A stretch of DNA of 7,351 nt from Flavobacteriales bacterium UBA5081 (GCA_002415785.1 DIAJ01000036.1:1-7351); one strand, 5' to 3'. Shown: positions 1-7,076, counted from the first letter of the stretch. Made by a program: numbers and translations. Notes: a model not told the origin generated them from the letters alone.

Positions 1-687
1 GGGAACGATACCACCTTATGCGATGGAGAGACTTTAACACTAGATGCGACCAACAGCGGCGCTACTTATTTATGGCAAGACAATTCGACTAATGCAACTT
101 TTACCGTTAGCCAAGCCGATATTTTTTATGTGGCAGTTGACTTGAATGGCTGCATTGAGACGGATACGATTGTCGTAGATTTTCAAGGGGAGCTTTCTCC
201 GGTTTTTATTGGAGATACAACTATATGTGTTGATGAGGAGATTGAATTGGATGCAACTGTGGGCTTAGCAACCCAATACCTATGGTCGGATAACTCAACT
301 AGTAGTACAATTTTTGTAAATGACTCAGGTGAGTATTGGGTTGAAATTTTCTCTTTATGTGACACATTAAGAGACACTATTCAAGTTGATTTTAAAGATT
401 GTGCCTGTGAATTTGAAGCCCCCAATGTTTTTACACCCAATGGAGATGGAGTTAATGATTACTTCTACCCAAGCTTAAAGTGCCAGCTAGTATCTTATGA
501 AATGAATATATTTAATCGCTGGGGAGATTTAGTATTTTATAGCAACCAGCCATTATTGCAATGGGATGGTAGAGTAAATGATGGTAAAAAAGCAGCAGAA
601 GGTCATTATATGTATGTTATTGAATACAAAGATGTGCTAAGTGGTCAAAAAAATACTGAAAAGGGAACTTTTATATTGATGTATTAA
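1..687 (+). CDS. C-terminal part of a secreted multi-repeat protein with T9SS type B sorting domain (5' truncated)
   Basis: The frame is open from base 1, so the start lies outside the window; the GTG at 130 is internal, not a real start. The 228 visible residues hold two Ig-like modules (about 1-63 and 70-133) with the same skeleton: Cys (7, 76), LDAT (14-17, 83-86), YLWxDNST (23-30, 93-100), a second Cys (51, 120) and DTIxVDF. A C-terminal domain follows (about 134-228) with FTPNGDGVND at 144-153 and FNRWGDLVF around 171-179. This is the signature of the gliding-motility-associated / CHU_C domain, a type B sorting signal of the type IX secretion system. By family knowledge, such proteins are exported by a signal peptide (not visible here), cross the outer membrane by T9SS and end up secreted or cell-attached; the repeats act as stalk or adhesion modules. 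The true function depends on the missing N-terminus. The gene is convergent with the fad operon and unrelated to it. Confidence 0.93.
   Translation, partial: GNDTTLCDGETLTLDATNSGATYLWQDNSTNATFTVSQADIFYVAVDLNGCIETDTIVVDFQGELSPVFIGDTTICVDEEIELDATVGLATQYLWSDNSTSSTIFVNDSGEYWVEIFSLCDTLRDTIQVDFKDCACEFEAPNVFTPNGDGVNDYFYPSLKCQLVSYEMNIFNRWGDLVFYSNQPLLQWDGRVNDGKKAAEGHYMYVIEYKDVLSGQKNTEKGTFILMY
70..399 (+). repeat. Second Ig-like module boundary of a tandem protein repeat (period about 70 residues)
   Basis: Within the partial secreted protein, the module at about residues 70-133 (bases 208-399) repeats the one at residues 1-63 (bases 1-189). Aligned landmarks are Cys7/Cys76, Trp25/Trp95 and Cys51/Cys120, giving a period of 69-70 residues. 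The interval listed covers the end of the first copy and the second copy. The repeat is clear in protein and has diverged in DNA, so it is an old module duplication rather than a recent one. More copies are likely upstream of the window, since the first visible copy begins at the edge. Confidence 0.7.
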
Positions 688-702
688 GAATTCATATTAA
701 TT

Positions 703-739
703 AAAAAGAGGCTGTCCAAAATGGCAGCCTCTTTTTTTT
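703..739. terminator. Bidirectional intrinsic terminator between convergent genes
   Basis: Bases 703-714 (AAAAAGAGGCTG) pair perfectly with 725-736 (CAGCCTCTTTTT). One G-T wobble and one G-C pair extend the stem to 14 bp around a six-base loop (717-722). Eight Ts (732-739) follow on the plus strand, and the A-run on the left arm gives a T-run on the minus strand. It lies 15 bases after the secreted-protein stop and 14 bases after the fadE stop, so it can end both converging transcripts. Confidence 0.92.
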
Positions 740-753
740 GATCAGAATTAACT

Positions 754-2529
754 TTAGTAGCAATATTTGTTTTCACTGATCATTTTTTGAGCAATTGCTT
801 GTCGAGCTTCTTTAGCATTAATTGGGTCGTGTGTACTAAAGCGTTTAATGCCCATGAGCATAGCTCTTTGTTCATCGCCTTCTGCAAAAGCATTAATGGC
901 ATCTTTTCCCCATTTATGAATGCGATCGGCTGCATCGTAAATGTAAACTTGCATCATTTTTTCCTGCAAGTCTGCATCTTTACCCAAGCTCTTCATCTTT
1001 TGAACACGAAGCAACATTGATTCACTAATGTATGTTTCCATGGCGATGTCGGCTATGTTCATTAAGATTTCTTGCTCTTTCGCCAAAGAAGTTGTTAGTG
1101 CCTTTGCTGCAGCTCCGGCAGTTAATAAAACGGCCTTTTTAAAGTTCTGAATATATCTCTTTTCAGCTGCATATTCGCCGGAATCATCAAAATCGAAATC
1201 GGGAATCTCCATTAGTTCTTCAGCCACTTTCTGTGCAGGTTCAAGTAAGTTTAATTCCCCTTGCATGGCACGTTTAAGAATGATATCAACAGTTAGCATA
1301 CGATTGATTTCATTTGTGCCCTCAAAAATTCGATTGATTCGGGCATCTCTGTAGGCTCTTTCCATATCTGCTTCAGCAGAGTAACCCATTCCGCCGTAAA
1401 TTTGAACTCCTTCATCTACAACATAATCTAAAGTTTCAGAACCGTGAACCTTTAAGATGGCACATTCCGCTGCATACTCTCTTAAGCCCGCCATAGTAGC
1501 TTTTTGCTTGTCCATTCCGCCTTCAATATGCGCTTGAATGGTATCTTCAATATTTTGGCTTAATCGGTAGAGCGCAGATTCAGTTGCAAATGACTTGATG
1601 GCTTGTTCAGCTAATTTATGACGAATGGCGCCATATTTTGAAATTTGTCTGCCAAACTGCTCTCTTTCGTTAGCGTAATTTACCGAACGGCTAATTGCAG
1701 CTTTTGCCGCTCCTAGAGCAGCTGCAGCTAATTTTGCTCTACCTATGTTCAAGATATTCAAGGCAATTTTAAAACCTTCTCCTCTTTCGCCTAAAAGATT
1801 TTCTTTAGGCACTTTTACATCATTAAAAAAGATTTGGCGAGTAGATGAGCCTTTAATGCCCATCTTTTTTTCTTCAGGATTCATTGTGATTCCTTCATAG
1901 CCTTTTTCAATAATAAAAGCGCTGAGGTTTTCGTCATCTTCAATTTTTGCAAATACGGTAAAGATGTCTGCAAATCCGCCATTGGTAATCCACATTTTCT
2001 GACCATTTAGCACATAGTGATTACCGTCTTCAGAAAGAATTGCCTTACTTTTCCCGGAGTTTGCATCAGAACCTGAACCCGGCTCTGTAAGACAGTAAGC
2101 ACCTTTCCATTCTCCGCTGGCTAATTTGGGAACATACTTTTGCTTTTGTTCTTCAGTTCCATAATATAAAATTGGTAAAGTGCCAATTCCTGTATGAGCC
2201 GAAAGTGCTACAGCAAAAGAATACCCTGCTCCGGTTACTTCTGCGGTAAGCATTGAAGTAACAAAGTTTTTTCCAAAACCACCGTATTCTTCAGGAACGG
2301 AAATTCCACAAAGTCCTAATTCTCCGGCTTTAGTTAAGAGCTCCGGCATTAAGCCTTCTTTCAGTGCATCAATTTCGTCCAGCTTTGGATATACTTCTTG
2401 ATCCAAAAAATCTTGACTACTTTGAGCAATCATATTTTGCTCTTCGTCAAATTCTTCAGGTATAAATATGTCTGAAGCATCTGTCTCTTTTATGAGAAAC
2501 TCGCCTCCTTTGATTATTTTATTTTTCAT
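754..2529 (-). CDS. fadE: Acyl-CoA dehydrogenase, long FadE/VLCAD-like type
   Basis: This 591-residue FAD enzyme makes the trans-2-enoyl-CoA in the first oxidative step of fatty acid beta-oxidation, passing electrons to electron-transfer flavoprotein. The N-terminal helical domain spans about 28-145, the middle beta domain about 146-245 and the C-terminal helical domain about 250-415. FAD/substrate contacts are visible as YCLTEPGSGSD (145-155) and WITNG (180-184). The catalytic base is Glu403 in RIFEGTNEINR, the position used by MCAD and VLCAD. About 175 residues after the core (415-591) form the extra helical domain typical of the roughly 600-residue VLCAD/ACAD9 and B. subtilis FadE group; short-chain ACADs stop near 380-400. 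Preference for long chains is inferred from that. It is the last gene of the fad operon, 60 bases after the four-helix-bundle gene, with a weak ribosome site. Naming follows B. subtilis FadE, not the unrelated-length E. coli FadE. Confidence 0.93.
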   Translation of the reverse strand: MKNKIIKGGEFLIKETDASDIFIPEEFDEEQNMIAQSSQDFLDQEVYPKLDEIDALKEGLMPELLTKAGELGLCGISVPEEYGGFGKNFVTSMLTAEVTGAGYSFAVALSAHTGIGTLPILYYGTEEQKQKYVPKLASGEWKGAYCLTEPGSGSDANSGKSKAILSEDGNHYVLNGQKMWITNGGFADIFTVFAKIEDDENLSAFIIEKGYEGITMNPEEKKMGIKGSSTRQIFFNDVKVPKENLLGERGEGFKIALNILNIGRAKLAAAALGAAKAAISRSVNYANEREQFGRQISKYGAIRHKLAEQAIKSFATESALYRLSQNIEDTIQAHIEGGMDKQKATMAGLREYAAECAILKVHGSETLDYVVDEGVQIYGGMGYSAEADMERAYRDARINRIFEGTNEINRMLTVDIILKRAMQGELNLLEPAQKVAEELMEIPDFDFDDSGEYAAEKRYIQNFKKAVLLTAGAAAKALTTSLAKEQEILMNIADIAMETYISESMLLRVQKMKSLGKDADLQEKMMQVYIYDAADRIHKWGKDAINAFAEGDEQRAMLMGIKRFSTHDPINAKEARQAIAQKMISENKYCY

Positions 2530-2532
2530 ATC

Positions 2533-2556
2533 ATTTTAGTATTAAGTAGTAAGAAT
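2533..2556. repeat. Left arm of imperfect inverted repeat flanking the four-helix-bundle gene
   Basis: The reverse complement of this 24-base stretch matches bases 2955-2978 at 19 of 24 positions without gaps (shared core ATTCT-N-A-N-TACT-N-AATACT). The two arms bracket the four-helix-bundle gene and little else. This arm fills the short gap directly upstream of the fadE start codon, so it becomes part of the fadE leader in the operon mRNA. AT-rich composition could give some similarity by chance, hence moderate confidence. Confidence 0.5.
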
Positions 2557-2589
2557 TGAGGTTATAGACCGAACCCTTATTACTATAGT

Positions 2590-2940
2590 TTATTTAAGTT
2601 TATTCATTAATACATAGTTCATTTTCTGTAGTTCTTCAATCTTTTGTAAGATTTGATTAATGTCGTTTACATCTGAAAAGCCAAGTTTTTTCGATAGGAT
2701 TAATTGAGTTTCTAATTCATAGCAAGAACCATTTGAGATATTCAAAAAGTGACTGAATTCAGCATCGCTTTTTCTTCCTGCATCTTCGACAATATTAGAG
2801 GGTATTGAAATAGCAGACCTTTTCATTTGTGATGTAAGACCAAACTTTTCTTCAGCAGGAAATTTTTTCACAAGAGCATATAAGTCTTCGACAATCTCCA
2901 TGCCTTTGTGCCATACTTTTAATTCCCTAACCTTGTGCAT
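2590..2940 (-). CDS. Four-helix-bundle protein of the 23S rRNA intervening-sequence protein (IVP) family
   Basis: This 116-residue protein matches the S23/IVP four-helix-bundle family (Pfam PF05635, TIGR02436). It opens with a ELKVWHKGMEIV-type first helix, then has the family hallmark QMKRSAISIPSNIVEDAGR at 38-56, and EFSHFLNISNGSCYELETQL at 61-80. The length is normal for the family. The usual NIAEG-x-GR motif reads NIVEDAGR here. Members were first found in insertions inside 23S rRNA genes, but in Bacteroidota many are stand-alone chromosomal genes; their biochemical role is not established, with nucleic-acid binding suggested by basic surfaces. It sits between fadA and fadE with 50- and 60-base gaps, much looser than the rest of the operon, and is flanked by inverted repeats, so it looks inserted. 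A role in fatty acid metabolism is not implied by position. Confidence 0.9.
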   Translation of the reverse strand: MHKVRELKVWHKGMEIVEDLYALVKKFPAEEKFGLTSQMKRSAISIPSNIVEDAGRKSDAEFSHFLNISNGSCYELETQLILSKKLGFSDVNDINQILQKIEELQKMNYVLMNKLK

Positions 2941-2954
2941 TATCTTTATTTATG

Positions 2955-2978
2955 ATTCTCATTACTAAATACTCAACT
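2955..2978. repeat. Right arm of imperfect inverted repeat flanking the four-helix-bundle gene
   Basis: This is the partner of 2533-2556, matching its reverse complement at 19 of 24 positions. It lies in the gap between the fadA stop and the four-helix-bundle start. The surrounding bases (2961-2990) also carry degenerate short units of the TACTNAATACTCA / TATACTCA kind. From general familiarity, such units are common next to IVP-family genes in Bacteroidota. Confidence 0.5.
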
Positions 2979-2990
2979 CTCTATACTCAT

Positions 2991-4166
2991 TTACAACATT
3001 TCAAATATACCGGCAGCACCTTGTCCGGTACCTACGCACATAGTTACCATGCCGTATTTTTTGTTTCTTCTTTTAAGTTCGTTAAACAACTGAACAGATA
3101 ACTTAGCTCCGGTGCAACCCAATGGATGACCCAATGCTATTGCACCGCCATTTACATTTACGATTTCAGGATTAATTCCCAGCTCACGAATTACTGCGAT
3201 AGACTGTGAAGCAAAAGCTTCGTTGAGTTCAATTAAATCGATGTCTGCTAATTTCATTCCTGCTTGCTTAAGCGCTTTGGGAATGGCTTTAACAGGGCCT
3301 ATGCCCATAATTTCAGGCTCAACACCAACCGTTGCGTAGGTAACCAAGCGAGCAATAGGTTTTAAATTATATTTTTTTACCATCTCTTCAGAAGCTACCA
3401 TTACAAAGGCGGCTCCATCAGAAGTTTGAGATGAGTTGCCCGCAGTTACACTGCCACCTTGAGCAAAAACAGGGCGTAAACGAGCCAGTGCTTCTTTGGA
3501 GGTGTCTTTTCTTGGTCCCTCATCTTGCTCAAAGGTGTAAGCTCTTTTTTTCTTTTTACCTTCTGAGTTTACATAAGTTTCTTCAACTTCAATAGGAACG
3601 ATGTCGTCTTTAAAAGTGCCATTCTCATTTGCCTTTAAAGCTTTCATGTGAGAGTTGTAGGCAAACTCATCTTGATCTTCTCGGCTAACTTTATACTTTT
3701 GAGCCACTGCTTCGGCGGTTAAGCCCATTCCCCAATAATAAGTTGGGTTTTCTTTTGCAACCTTGGGATTTGGAACAATTCTCCATCCTCCCATGGCAAT
3801 GGGCGACATGCTTTCAACTCCTCCGGCAATGATTAAGTTATTCATGCCATTTTTAATTTTTGAATCTGCAATGGCAATGGTTTCTAATCCCGAAGAGCAA
3901 TAACGATTAACCGTCATTCCCGGTACGTCGATATTGTTTAGCCCCATCAGAGAAACCAATCTTCCAATATTTAATCCTTGTTCGGCTTCAGGCGTTGCAT
4001 TTCCTACAATTACATCATCAATCTCAGCACTACTAATTTCGGGAACGGTGTTCATTAGGTGCTTAATAACTGTTGCAGCTAAATCATCCGGTCTTGTAAA
4101 GCGCAAAGAGCCTTTGGGCGCTTTGCCTACCGCTGTTCTGTAACCTGCTACTATATATGTTTCCAT
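2991..4166 (-). CDS. fadA: Acetyl-CoA C-acyltransferase (3-ketoacyl-CoA thiolase)
   Basis: This 391-residue degradative thiolase cleaves 3-ketoacyl-CoA with CoA to acetyl-CoA and a chain two carbons shorter, the last step of beta-oxidation. The full thiolase fold is present. The nucleophile is Cys90 in NRYCSSGLETI; the C-terminal active-site segments are NEAF (315-318), His347 in GGAIALGHPLGCTGA, and Cys377 in MCVGTGQGAAG. The length equals that of B. subtilis FadA. The loop at about 190-222 carries a lysine run (GKKKKR near 203-208) as in other FadA-type thiolases of this group. It starts 13 bases after the fadN stop, so the two are almost certainly co-transcribed, and the products probably work in sequence on the same intermediates. 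A biosynthetic acetoacetyl-CoA thiolase is the alternative, but the fad context argues strongly for degradation. Confidence 0.95.
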   Translation of the reverse strand: METYIVAGYRTAVGKAPKGSLRFTRPDDLAATVIKHLMNTVPEISSAEIDDVIVGNATPEAEQGLNIGRLVSLMGLNNIDVPGMTVNRYCSSGLETIAIADSKIKNGMNNLIIAGGVESMSPIAMGGWRIVPNPKVAKENPTYYWGMGLTAEAVAQKYKVSREDQDEFAYNSHMKALKANENGTFKDDIVPIEVEETYVNSEGKKKKRAYTFEQDEGPRKDTSKEALARLRPVFAQGGSVTAGNSSQTSDGAAFVMVASEEMVKKYNLKPIARLVTYATVGVEPEIMGIGPVKAIPKALKQAGMKLADIDLIELNEAFASQSIAVIRELGINPEIVNVNGGAIALGHPLGCTGAKLSVQLFNELKRRNKKYGMVTMCVGTGQGAAGIFEML

Positions 4167-4179
4167 TTTAATCTCTTTT

Positions 4180-6588
4180 TTAATTTCTTAAAACTTTTCC
4201 TTTTGTCACCATACTTTGAAGTCTTTCCAGGGTTTTCTTTTTGGTGCAGAGCTCCACAAAAGCTTTTCGCTCTAAATCGAGTAGATAACTTTCTGAAACT
4301 TCTGTAATTTCTGATAAATCACCACCGGCTAGAACGTAGCCCAACTTTTCTGAAATTAGTTGGTCGTGTTCTGAAATAAAGTTACCCGACTTCATAGAGT
4401 CTGCGCCGCTGTATACTAAGCCAAGTGCTTCATTGCCCAAAACCTTAATGTCTTTTCTCTCAGCAGGCATTGTATATCCGGCTTTGGCCATTTGTAATGC
4501 TGCCTCTTTGGCTCTTGTTAATTGCAATTCACGGCTTACAATTACTTCGTCTTTTTTCCAGTCTAGGTAGCCTAGCTCAAATGCCTCATGTGCTGATTTT
4601 GCCACCTTGGCTTGACCAATTGTCAAAAATCGATCTCTAAACGCATTAGTTCTTATGTCGCCATCTTTTAGTTCATCTGAAAGTCGTAGTGCAAACTCCT
4701 TTGAGCCCCCGCCACCGGGAATTACACCTACTCCAAATTCGACTAAGCCCATGTATGTTTCTGCATGAGCTACCACTTTATCGGCATGCATAGAAAGCTC
4801 ACAGCCTCCTCCGAGTGCCATTTGATGAGTAGCCACTACAACTGGAATCGATGAGTGACGAACACGCATCATGTTGTTTTGAAATTGCTTAATGGCAAAG
4901 GCTAGTTCGTCGTATTCTTGCTCTACTGCCATCATAAAAATCATTCCCACATTGGCTCCTGCTGAAAAATTTTGACCGTTGTTATATATCACCAAGCCTT
5001 CATATTCTTTTTCGGCTAAATCAATGGCTTTATTTATTCCTTGAATAACTTCGGCTCCTATGGTATTCATTTTAGTGTGGAACTCGAGATTTAATATTCC
5101 ATCTCCAAGGTCTACAATTGTAGCTCCTTTATTGCTCCAAATGGTGTGGTCTTTTCTCAAGTTGTCTAGCACTACCAAGTTTTCTGTACCAGGAATTGCT
5201 TTATAAGATTTACTTTTAATATCATAGTACTTTTTCTGACCGTCTTCAATGGTGTAAAAACTTTCAATGCCTTTTTCTAGCATTTCATTTACCCAATTAG
5301 CAACTTTCAAGCCTGCTTCTTCCATTTTTTTAATGGCATTTTTAACACCCACAGCATCCCAAGCTTCAAAAGGGCCTAATTGCCATCCGAAGCCTGCGCG
5401 CATACCATCGTCGATTCGATAGATGTCATCGGAAATCTCCGGAATTCGATTGGAAATATATTGAAAAAGCGGGTAGAATGTTTTTCTGTAAAAATCACCT
5501 GCTTCGCCATCCGATTCAATTAAAAACTTGGTGCGCTTTGCTAAGTCATCCATTTCTCGAGCTTTTCCAATAGCGTCATAACGAACTTTGTCTTTTTCGC
5601 TATAATCCATGCTATCAAAGTCGAGTGATAGAATTTTGCTTTTTCCATTATCGTCTTTCACTTTATTGTAAAAACCCTGACCGCTTTTTGAACCTAACCA
5701 ATTTTTGTCGAGCATTTTTTGAATAAAATCAGGAGTTTTGAAAGTTTCTTTGGCTTCATCCTCCGGACAGTTTTCATACACTCCATTGGCAACGCGAACC
5801 AATGTGTCTAAACCGACTACATCTGCCGTTCGAAAAGTAGCCGACTTTGGTCTTCCCAAAACCGGACCGGTTAAGCTGTCAACTGCTTCAATACTCAAGC
5901 CCATTTCTTTTACAGCATGAAAAAGCGACATGATTGAGTAAACGCCAATTCGGTTGGCAATAAATGCCGGTGTGTCTTTACATTTTACTGTTTTTTTACC
6001 CAGATATCTTCTACCATAATCTAGCAAGAAATTCACTAGTTCTGGGTCTGTTTTAGTACTTGGAATAATCTCTAGTAGTTCTAAGTATCGTGGAGGGTTA
6101 AAAAAGTGTGTTCCTAAAAAGTGTTTTTTAAAATCTTCCGATCTGCCTTCTAACATCGATTCAATAGGAATTCCCGAAGTATTAGAGGAAATAATGGTTC
6201 CCACTTTTCGGTGTTGTTCTACTTGCTCAAAAACCTGTTTTTTTATGTCCAATCGCTCAATAACTACTTCAATAATCCAGTCAGCATCTTTGATTTTATG
6301 TAGGTCATCTTCAAAATTCCCAGTGCTGATTCGATTGGCAAATTTATTGGAGTAGAGTGGAGCAGGGTTTGATTTTATAGCAGACTGCAAGGCTTCATTT
6401 ACAATGCGGTTTCTGACTGATTTGTCTTCCGGTTTTAATCCTTTCGCTTTTTCCTTTTCGTTGAGTTCTTTTGGCACAATATCTAAGAGCAGAACTTCTG
6501 CGCCTATATTGGCAAAGTGACATGCAATTTGAGAACCCATAACTCCGGATCCTAAAACAGCCACTTTATTGATTCTTCTTTTACTCAT
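4180..6588 (-). CDS. fadN: Bifunctional 3-hydroxyacyl-CoA dehydrogenase / enoyl-CoA hydratase (FadN type)
   Basis: This 802-residue protein performs the two middle steps of beta-oxidation: hydration of enoyl-CoA and NAD-dependent oxidation of 3-hydroxyacyl-CoA. The N-terminal Rossmann domain has GSGVMG at 13-18 and the NAD-ribose acid Asp36. The dehydrogenase pair is His161 (GTHFFNPP) and Glu173, with the family's 12-residue spacing. 3HCDH C-terminal domains follow (DTPAFIANRIG at 205-215; a second copy with GMRAGFGWQLGPFEAWDAVG near 395-414). The crotonase-fold hydratase occupies about 485-700: FSAGAN (541-546), GGGCEL with Glu597, and Glu617 in MGLVEFGVG. Both hydratase glutamates are kept, 20 residues apart as in rat mitochondrial hydratase. 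Dehydrogenase-then-hydratase order is that of B. subtilis FadN and the reverse of E. coli FadB. The ATG overlaps the last 8 bases of the MarR gene, implying translational coupling. Confidence 0.95.
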   Translation of the reverse strand: MSKRRINKVAVLGSGVMGSQIACHFANIGAEVLLLDIVPKELNEKEKAKGLKPEDKSVRNRIVNEALQSAIKSNPAPLYSNKFANRISTGNFEDDLHKIKDADWIIEVVIERLDIKKQVFEQVEQHRKVGTIISSNTSGIPIESMLEGRSEDFKKHFLGTHFFNPPRYLELLEIIPSTKTDPELVNFLLDYGRRYLGKKTVKCKDTPAFIANRIGVYSIMSLFHAVKEMGLSIEAVDSLTGPVLGRPKSATFRTADVVGLDTLVRVANGVYENCPEDEAKETFKTPDFIQKMLDKNWLGSKSGQGFYNKVKDDNGKSKILSLDFDSMDYSEKDKVRYDAIGKAREMDDLAKRTKFLIESDGEAGDFYRKTFYPLFQYISNRIPEISDDIYRIDDGMRAGFGWQLGPFEAWDAVGVKNAIKKMEEAGLKVANWVNEMLEKGIESFYTIEDGQKKYYDIKSKSYKAIPGTENLVVLDNLRKDHTIWSNKGATIVDLGDGILNLEFHTKMNTIGAEVIQGINKAIDLAEKEYEGLVIYNNGQNFSAGANVGMIFMMAVEQEYDELAFAIKQFQNNMMRVRHSSIPVVVATHQMALGGGCELSMHADKVVAHAETYMGLVEFGVGVIPGGGGSKEFALRLSDELKDGDIRTNAFRDRFLTIGQAKVAKSAHEAFELGYLDWKKDEVIVSRELQLTRAKEAALQMAKAGYTMPAERKDIKVLGNEALGLVYSGADSMKSGNFISEHDQLISEKLGYVLAGGDLSEITEVSESYLLDLERKAFVELCTKKKTLERLQSMVTKGKVLRN

Positions 6589-7027
6589 TGTTAGATTTTT
6601 TTGATTTATATTCTTCTGTTAATTGTCCTATTTTTCCCATAACGTGAAAAAAACACTCTTTTTCTTCATCGTCAAAATGGTCTAAAATATATTGATTGTA
6701 ATTTTTAACTACCTCTTTTGCTACTTGTTTCTTTTTCCCACCTTTTCTTGTCAGGTGTATAATTACTGACCGTCTGTCTTTTTTGTCTGCTTTCCGCTTA
6801 ATTAAGCCATCGTTTTCCATTTTTTTGAGTATACGACTTAAACTCGTGCTTTTCATTCCCATTAAAGGGGCAATTTTTGTTGCTGCTGTTCCTTCTTCAC
6901 TAATATTTAACAAAACAAATCCGGTAGCTTGTGATAATTGATGTTTTGTAGCTAATTGGTTGTATAGGTTGGCAATGCCCAACCATGCGGATTTAATGTG
7001 AAAGTCAATTGTCTCTGTAGGCTTCAT
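6581..7027 (-). CDS. MarR-family transcriptional regulator, first gene of the fad operon
   Basis: This 148-residue protein has the length and layout of MarR winged-helix dimers. N-terminal helices (about 5-35) form part of the dimer interface. The helix-turn-helix covers about 47-74 (TAATKIAPLMGMKSTSLSRILKKMENDGLIKR), with recognition helix around SLSRILKKM. The wing carries the family signature DRR at 84-86 followed by SVIIHLTRKG, and a C-terminal helix (about 98-140) completes the dimerisation region. The tail is basic (KSKKSNNE). It is first in the operon and overlaps fadN by 8 bases, so it most likely controls beta-oxidation and itself. The effector is unknown; an acyl-CoA is a reasonable inference, since some MarR proteins respond to CoA thioesters. 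B. subtilis uses a TetR-type FadR for the equivalent operon, so this is a different regulator. There is no clear Shine-Dalgarno; the start is placed at the only suitable ATG after the promoter. Confidence 0.92.
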   Translation of the reverse strand: MKPTETIDFHIKSAWLGIANLYNQLATKHQLSQATGFVLLNISEEGTAATKIAPLMGMKSTSLSRILKKMENDGLIKRKADKKDRRSVIIHLTRKGGKKKQVAKEVVKNYNQYILDHFDDEEKECFFHVMGKIGQLTEEYKSKKSNNE

Positions 7028-7049
7028 TGAGAATGAAAATGATACCTAA

Positions 7050-7057
7050 CAAATATA
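7050..7057 (-). promoter_or_regulatory. Bacteroidota -7 promoter element for the MarR-fadN-fadA operon
   Basis: Read on the minus strand this is TATATTTG, an exact match to the TAnnTTTG -7 consensus used by the Bacteroidota primary sigma factor. It lies 22 bases upstream of the MarR start, giving a short leader of roughly 15-20 bases. No convincing -33 TTG is present at the usual distance; that position is instead occupied by the palindrome at 7077-7090. Confidence 0.6.
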
Positions 7058-7076
7058 GTCAATTAGTTTGAATTTA

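Noticed and set aside
183..377. Minus-strand open frame of 64 codons inside the secreted-protein gene
   Set aside because: It lies opposite a clear, well-conserved coding sequence, has no recognisable domain, and is explained as a shadow frame.
787..1020. Plus-strand open frame of 77 codons over the 3' end of fadE
   Set aside because: It is antisense to the conserved C-terminal region of FadE, with no promoter or domain; a shadow frame.
2590..2940. Four-helix-bundle gene considered as evidence for a 23S rRNA gene or intervening sequence here
   Set aside because: The flanks are fadA and fadE with no rRNA sequence; stand-alone copies of this family are common in Bacteroidota.
2531..2992. TCATTT direct repeat (2531-2536 and 2987-2992) as a target-site duplication
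   Set aside because: It is six AT-rich bases, overlaps one repeat arm and the fadA stop codon, and is not exactly adjacent to the arm ends; too weak to call by itself.
3934..4143. Plus-strand open frame of 69 codons over the 5' part of fadA
   Set aside because: It is antisense to the conserved thiolase N-terminus and has no independent support.
5738..5920. Plus-strand open frame of 60 codons within fadN
   Set aside because: It is antisense to the 3-hydroxyacyl-CoA dehydrogenase region and has no independent support.
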